A stretch of 64,000 nt of DNA from Methylobacterium sp. Leaf125 (GTDB lineage Bacteria; Pseudomonadota; Alphaproteobacteria; Rhizobiales; Beijerinckiaceae): assembly GCF_001423085.1 (NCBI RefSeq), contig NZ_LMNU01000001.1, positions 551,495-615,494 on the forward strand. Direction: 5' to 3'. A program made the position numbers and the translations under genes. The notes beneath the pieces are model-generated. The model saw only the letters and a program-made list of their open reading frames with translations, had not been told where the DNA came from and searched no databases. How positions within the stretch are numbered: position 1 is the stretch's first letter; each line of letters begins with the position of its first letter. Below, one piece after another: positions 61,848-64,000 of this stretch.

Positions 61848-62531
61848 ATGCGGTTCGATCAGAAAATCTCTCAAAAGATGGTTTTGAATCGTACAGGGCA
61901 AGTCCGCCAGCCTGAGACGACAAGGAAAGCCCTCGGCCTTCGGACCTCCCGTCCCTTCAGGTTGGTCGATCGATTCCGCTCGGACAGTCGCGGCGCGACG
62001 GCGGTCGAATTCGGGCTGGTCGCAATTCCGTTTTTCACGATGCTTGCGGCGATCATACAGATATCGTTCCAGGTCTGGGCAGCGCAGAACCTCGACTATG
62101 CCGTTCAGAAGGCGAGCCGATCGATTCTGACCGGATCGTTTCAGGTGGCCAATAGCGGGCAGCGGGACCCGGCCATTCTCCTGGGACGTCTGCGGGACAA
62201 TCTCTGCAATTCCGGCGCGCTGATGCCGGCCTTCGACTGCCAGTCGATCAAGCTCGACGTCACGCTCAGCGCCTCCTACGGCAACGGCAGCGTGCCGAGC
62301 CCCTTCGACTCGAGCGCGGGCGGCTGGTCCCGCACGGCCGGGACGCAGTTCAACTGTCCGCAGCCGGGCTCCATCGTCATCGTTTCCGCGGCGGCCAAGT
62401 TTCCGGTGTTCTTCTCCTTCCTGAAGTTGAGCCCGAATACCTTCGCCGATGGATCCCAGCTGATGCAGTCGACGGCCGTGTTCCGGACGGAGCCCTACCA
62501 GACGACGTCAACCACCGGTTGCAACACCTGA
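61848..62531 (+). CDS. TadE-like pilus assembly protein
   Basis: The 227-aa protein has a short basic N-terminus and then the TadE signature segment DSRGATAVEFGLVAIPFFTMLAAIIQISFQVWAAQ (about residues 45-80), a single membrane helix with pseudopilin-like processing features. The remainder is a periplasmic domain with several cysteines (LCNSGAL, AFDCQSI, FNCPQPG, TGCNT). TadE is a minor component of the Flp/tad adhesion pilus. ATG 61848 gives a long leader; ATG 61878 is possible. It is followed after one base by a second TadE-like gene. Confidence 0.88.
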   Translation: MRFDQKISQKMVLNRTGQVRQPETTRKALGLRTSRPFRLVDRFRSDSRGATAVEFGLVAIPFFTMLAAIIQISFQVWAAQNLDYAVQKASRSILTGSFQVANSGQRDPAILLGRLRDNLCNSGALMPAFDCQSIKLDVTLSASYGNGSVPSPFDSSAGGWSRTAGTQFNCPQPGSIVIVSAAAKFPVFFSFLKLSPNTFADGSQLMQSTAVFRTEPYQTTSTTGCNT

Positions 62532-62532
62532 G

Positions 62533-63210
62533 ATGGGTTCGCCAGGCTCCTTCGCGTCACCCGCCCGGGTCGTCCACGCCATCCGGATCCGTGTCCGTTC
62601 GTTCGGGCGCGCGACCGGCGGCGTCTCGGCGGTGGAGTTCGCGCTGATCTTCCCGATCATGCTCCTGCTGCTGGTCGGCATCATCGAATTGTCGAATGGG
62701 GTCGACAACTGGCGCAAGGTGACCCTCCTGTCGCGCGCCGTCGCGGATCTCACGTCGCAGGGGGACAAGCAGAACCCGATGACGGATGCGGCGATGGCCG
62801 ACATCCTGCGGTCGGCGAAGCTCATTCTGCGTCCCTTCGACACCACGAACGTCAAGATCGTGGTGAGCGCGCTGGGGGTCGACCTGAAGGGCTTCTCCCT
62901 GAGGCCCGTCGTCTGTTCGAGCGCCGCCACGGACAACGCCCAGGCGCGCGCCACCGGGCCCGCCTCCGACCTGAGCGTTCCGCAGGGATTCCAGGTCACC
63001 GGCACCCGCTACATCCTCGCGGAGGTGACGATGCCCTACGCGCCGATGCTGGGCAGCGCCCTGGTGAACCAGCTCGGCGGGACCAACGGTCGGATCACCC
63101 TGACCGTCAACACGCCCTGGCCGACCCGCGGCGGCCAGCCCTACGGGGTGAACCCCTACAGCGAGGTGGTCCTGCCCAAGGGAGCGCCATGCCCCGCCCC
63201 GGTGACCTGA
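62533..63210 (+). CDS. second TadE-like pilus assembly protein
   Basis: The 225-aa protein has the same layout: basic leader, then ATGGVSAVEFALIFPIMLLLLVGIIELSNG (about residues 27-56) as a single membrane helix, and a periplasmic domain. The motif VEFALIFPIMLLLLVGIIE is strongly typical of TadE/TadF. Two cysteines (VVCSSAA, APCPAP) may pair. It starts one base after the stop of the preceding gene, so the two are coupled. Confidence 0.88.
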   Translation: MGSPGSFASPARVVHAIRIRVRSFGRATGGVSAVEFALIFPIMLLLLVGIIELSNGVDNWRKVTLLSRAVADLTSQGDKQNPMTDAAMADILRSAKLILRPFDTTNVKIVVSALGVDLKGFSLRPVVCSSAATDNAQARATGPASDLSVPQGFQVTGTRYILAEVTMPYAPMLGSALVNQLGGTNGRITLTVNTPWPTRGGQPYGVNPYSEVVLPKGAPCPAPVT

Positions 63211-64000
63211 ATGCGACGGGCTGAGGAGATGATCGTGCGTCGTCCCGGATGGATCCAACGCTTCCTCGTCGATCGCCGCGGGAACGTCGCGGTGATCTTC
63301 GCGCTCGCGAGCCTGCCCCTGCTCGCCTTCGCGGGGGCCGCCCTCGATTACGGGACCGCCACGCGGATGCAGGCCAAGCTCCAGGCGGCCACCGACGCGA
63401 CGGCCCTGAGCCTGTGCCAGACCCCGAGCACGACGACCACGGCGCAGATGCAGACCCAGGCGCAGGTCATGATGGCCGGCTACATGGGAGCCGCCGGCTT
63501 GACGGTCGACCCCATCAGCGTGACCACGAACCCGCGCAAGATCGTCCTGGCGACCCATATGAGCTCGCCGGCCCTGTTCGGCCAGCTCACCAAGACGCTG
63601 GACCTGAACCCCATCGCCTCCGCGCAATGCGCGACGCCGCTTCCGAAGACGTTCGAGATCGCCCTCGTGCTGGACACCACCGGCTCGATGAGTTCGAGCG
63701 GCGGCAGCATGACGAAGATGCAGGCCGCCCAGCAGGCGGCGAACAACTTCATCGACTACGTCCACAACAACCCCGCCTTCACGTCGGATACGCGGATCTC
63801 GATCGTTCCCTTCGCGGCGTCCGTCGCGGTCAACCCGGTCACGTACCGGAATGCGACCTGGATCGATAAGCTCGGCAAATCCTCCTACCACTGGACCAAC
63901 GTGAGCGGCGCCACGGCGGCCGGGTTCACCAGTCGGTTCGGGATCTTCGATTCCCTCAAGACCGTCTCGTCCAGCTGGGGCTGGGGCGGCTGCCTGGAAA
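63211..64000 (+). CDS. TadG-like pilus protein with a von Willebrand factor A domain, N-terminal part
   Basis: The frame is open from ATG 63211 to the right edge (263 codons visible). A TadE/G-type membrane segment VDRRGNVAVIFALASLPLLAFAGAALDYG (about residues 20-48) precedes a VWA domain whose MIDAS loop reads ALVLDTTGSMSSSGGSM (about 151-167). It is the third gene of the tad-type run, starting immediately after the previous stop. Starts at ATG 63229 or GTG 63235 are also possible, the latter well placed after GAGGAG. TadG-like proteins anchor the pilus machinery to the envelope. The C-terminus lies outside the window. Confidence 0.88.
   Translation, partial: MRRAEEMIVRRPGWIQRFLVDRRGNVAVIFALASLPLLAFAGAALDYGTATRMQAKLQAATDATALSLCQTPSTTTTAQMQTQAQVMMAGYMGAAGLTVDPISVTTNPRKIVLATHMSSPALFGQLTKTLDLNPIASAQCATPLPKTFEIALVLDTTGSMSSSGGSMTKMQAAQQAANNFIDYVHNNPAFTSDTRISIVPFAASVAVNPVTYRNATWIDKLGKSSYHWTNVSGATAAGFTSRFGIFDSLKTVSSSWGWGGCLE

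Overview
The window is 64 kb of very GC-rich DNA (about 70% by eye) from a single alphaproteobacterial chromosome, most likely Hyphomicrobiales and probably Methylobacteriaceae. The taxon call is inference. It rests on the protein families: a HWE-type histidine kinase, an IalB-like secreted protein, divergent tlpA/argH, a heme-NO sensor coupled to c-di-GMP signalling, and tad pilus genes. I found no rRNA, no convincing tRNA, no CRISPR, no prophage and no transposase. The only recombinase is the housekeeping XerC type.

Layout. 1-20 kb holds core and scattered genes: the end of trmB, a PAS-PAS-PAS-HWE kinase, sodB, murJ, a haloacid dehalogenase, a chemotaxis receptor, tlpA/argH, an IalB-like protein, an orphan betaine-type ABC ATPase, a HAD phosphatase, tenA plus an aldose epimerase, mepA, a molbindin and a DUF2293 gene. 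20-28 kb holds an HD-GYP phosphodiesterase and a complete alkanesulfonate operon (ssuE-ssuA-ssuC-ssuB-ssuD) with a second SsuA downstream, converging on an oxalate-decarboxylase-type bicupin. 29-45 kb holds an Mfd-type translocase with unusual features, a DUF2252 gene, pgm, an SDR, a divergent NmrA/LysR pair, a leucine-rich-repeat protein kinase, xerC, and an H-NOX/GGDEF-EAL operon. 45-50.6 kb holds two divergent metabolic operons: a GMC oxidoreductase with an alpha/beta hydrolase broken by an amber codon, and a DoxX-like/cupin/SMP-30/VOC run.

The most interesting region is 50.7-59.6 kb. Two divergent Crp/Fnr regulators and a short AT-rich stretch precede a tightly overlapping operon. It encodes a Tat-exported two-subunit molybdenum hydroxylase, a monoheme cytochrome plus flavoprotein pair of flavocytochrome c sulfide dehydrogenase type, and SoxX, SoxY, SoxZ and SoxA. 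SoxB and SoxCD are absent from the cluster, and SoxY has lost the GGCGG carrier tail while keeping a cysteine four residues from its end. chrA converges on this operon, and the window closes inside a tad locus (two TadE-like proteins and a VWA-domain TadG-like protein).

A second theme is structural. Short perfect or near-perfect tandem repeats of 14-24 bp recur through the window. Many lie on or just after stop codons (trmB, sodB, MCP, oxdC, LysR, cupin, soxA/chrA, a 75-aa gene). Others lie in frame near N-termini (mfd, DUF2252, tenA) or in linkers. One 21-bp repeat carries a gene's stop codon and three equivalent in-frame start codons of the next gene.
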